Program-made: the position numbers and the translations under genes | NCBI GenBank assembly: GCA_012033095.1 | Contig: JAAUPO010000127.1 | Location: 1 to 6,782, forward strand | Length of the DNA stretch: 6,782 nt | Reading direction: 5' to 3' | Source of the DNA: Synechococcaceae cyanobacterium RL_1_2 | GTDB taxonomy: Bacteria; Cyanobacteriota; Cyanobacteriia; Cyanobacteriales; JAAUPO01 | In this document: one piece after another, positions 6,471 to 6,782 of the stretch | Numbering within the stretch: position 1 is the first letter of the stretch | Layout of the letters: each line of letters begins with the position of its first letter | Notes under the pieces: generated by a model | Seen by the model: the letters and a program-made list of their open reading frames with translations, nothing else | The model's database searches: none | Told to the model about the DNA's origin: nothing

Positions 6471-6660
6471 TACTAGCTAAGGAGATTCTCTCTAGGAGCA
6501 AGCGGTCAATTAATGCTTTTGTTTCTTCTGAAATCTTAGTTTTGCCAGGATTTTCTACAAATTGCCGACCACATTGATGACATTTAAATCGTTGTTTACC
6601 ATTGTGAATATGACCATTTTTAACTACATGCTGGCTATTACATTCAGGACACTTGGGCAT
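6346..6660 (-). CDS. IS1-family transposase, InsA-like N-terminal DNA-binding part
   Basis: The segment starts MPKCPECNSQH and has a zinc ribbon made of CPEC and CHQC (CxxC pairs about 20 residues apart), then GRQFVENPGKTK and a helix-turn-helix region, ISLASIARAAQVSKK. InsA of IS1 binds the inverted repeats and represses transposition; here it would also be the first part of the fusion transposase. I chose the ATG at 6660; the in-frame GTG at 6669 is possible, but no strong Shine-Dalgarno site favours it. After the seven-A run (6442-6448) this frame stops resembling the family and ends at 6346, overlapping the InsB-like frame. The conserved continuation VNQKYAQIPRQV is in the -1 frame. Confidence 0.8.
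   Translation of the reverse strand: MPKCPECNSQHVVKNGHIHNGKQRFKCHQCGRQFVENPGKTKISEETKALIDRLLLERISLASIARAAQVSKKRLKNVSIKNTPKFLDKCTLQQKKRQVNYTSG
6362..6442 (-). other. Middle transposase segment in a third reading frame
   Basis: Between the two overlapping transposase frames, the remaining frame of the - strand reads TAQECVNQKYAQIPRQVHIA and then TKKK before reaching TAA at 6364-6362. From my memory of cyanobacterial IS1-family proteins, which typically have a run like YVNxKYxQIPxQV just before KGKLxxQxDELWSF, this is the missing linker. Going from the InsA-like frame into this one needs a -1 shift at the seven-A run (6442-6448). Going on into the InsB-like frame needs a second -1 shift at the nine-A run (6372-6380). 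Confidence 0.65.
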
Positions 6661-6668
6661 AGAGATCA

Positions 6669-6698
6669 CTGACCTATACTTTTCTATTCGTCTATTAT
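6669..6698 (+). promoter_or_regulatory. Possible outward promoter at the right end of the IS
   Basis: CTGACC (6669-6674) and TATTAT (6693-6698) with 18 bp between resemble -35 and -10 boxes pointing right, out of the IS towards the possible gene at 6746. This is a motif match only, in AT-rich sequence. Confidence 0.25.
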
Positions 6699-6745
6699 CA
6701 TTACTTTTATACCACTACCCGAAAAGCATCTAGGTCAAAATTACC

Positions 6746-6782
6746 ATGCATTTCCGTTGCTGGGGGGTAACTGGTGTACCGA
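6746..6782 (+). CDS. Possible start of a metallo-beta-lactamase-fold protein gene (3'-partial)
   Basis: Twelve codons from ATG at 6746 to the window edge read MHFRCWGVTGVP. This resembles the beginning of many small metallo-beta-lactamase-fold hydrolases, which start with an M-x-x-x-x-WG-x-x-G-S-x-P pattern. The stretch is very short, lacks a clear Shine-Dalgarno site (the nearest AGG is at 6732-6734, 11 bases upstream), and begins only 27 bp from the IS end, so both the gene and the family are tentative. Confidence 0.3.
   Translation, partial: MHFRCWGVTGVP

Larger units (their letters stand above)
5945..6719 (-). mobile_element. IS1-family insertion sequence, about 775 bp
   Basis: The left end reads GGTAGTGCTAAAGAAGTAAT and the right end, read inward from 6719, GGTAGTGGTATAAAAGTAAT. 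Over 23 bp the two inverted repeats agree at 20 positions. The size matches IS1 (about 770 bp). Inside, on the - strand, lie a zinc-ribbon/helix-turn-helix part and a DDE catalytic part in different frames; the last codon of the transposase lies in the left inverted repeat, a compact arrangement normal for small IS elements. The octamers just outside, AGCAATCC (5937-5944) and CGAAAAGC (6720-6727), do not match, so no target duplication is visible. It sits between the ppsA terminator and the start of a possible next gene. Confidence 0.85.

Overview
The window most likely comes from a cyanobacterium. The palindrome GCGATCGC (HIP1, typical of many cyanobacterial genomes) occurs five times in 6.8 kb (1461-1468, 3095-3102, 3897-3904, 5002-5009, 5760-5767). 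The protein sequences also look like unicellular (Microcystis/Crocosphaera/Synechocystis-like) cyanobacteria; this placement is an inference, not a species call.

Layout. (1) Positions 1-2545, + strand: the 3' part of a type I secretion (HlyB-like) ABC transporter gene whose start lies left of the window. Its peptidase-C39-like domain has lost all three catalytic residues. A seven-T run at 2389-2395 breaks the reading frame just before the H-loop. (2) Positions 2546-3287: 742 bp without a recognisable gene but full of structure. It has alternating CTCCC/GGGAG arms ending in a T-run, two AT-rich tandem repeats, and two 91-bp palindromic elements, one with a perfect 8-bp target duplication. The ppsA promoter and ribosome binding site lie at its right end. 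(3) Positions 3288-5807, + strand: complete ppsA (phosphoenolpyruvate synthase), followed by a hairpin terminator at 5850-5903. (4) Positions 5945-6719: an IS1-family insertion sequence with its transposase on the - strand, spread over three reading frames. (5) Positions 6746-6782: the first codons of a possible further + strand gene, cut by the window edge.

How the parts relate. The secretion transporter and ppsA have no evident functional link and are separated by a mobile-element landing zone. The most notable result is that the two 91-bp elements upstream of ppsA carry the same roughly 23-bp terminal inverted repeats as the IS1-family element downstream of ppsA, and the left/right differences between the ends agree too. 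They therefore look like miniature non-autonomous derivatives (MITEs) that this transposase family could mobilise, flanking ppsA on both sides with the full element. I saw no CRISPR array, defence system, biosynthetic cluster, tRNA or rRNA. I do not see a wholly new system here; the interest lies in the IS/MITE family, the possible double frameshifting in its transposase, and the broken ABC transporter.
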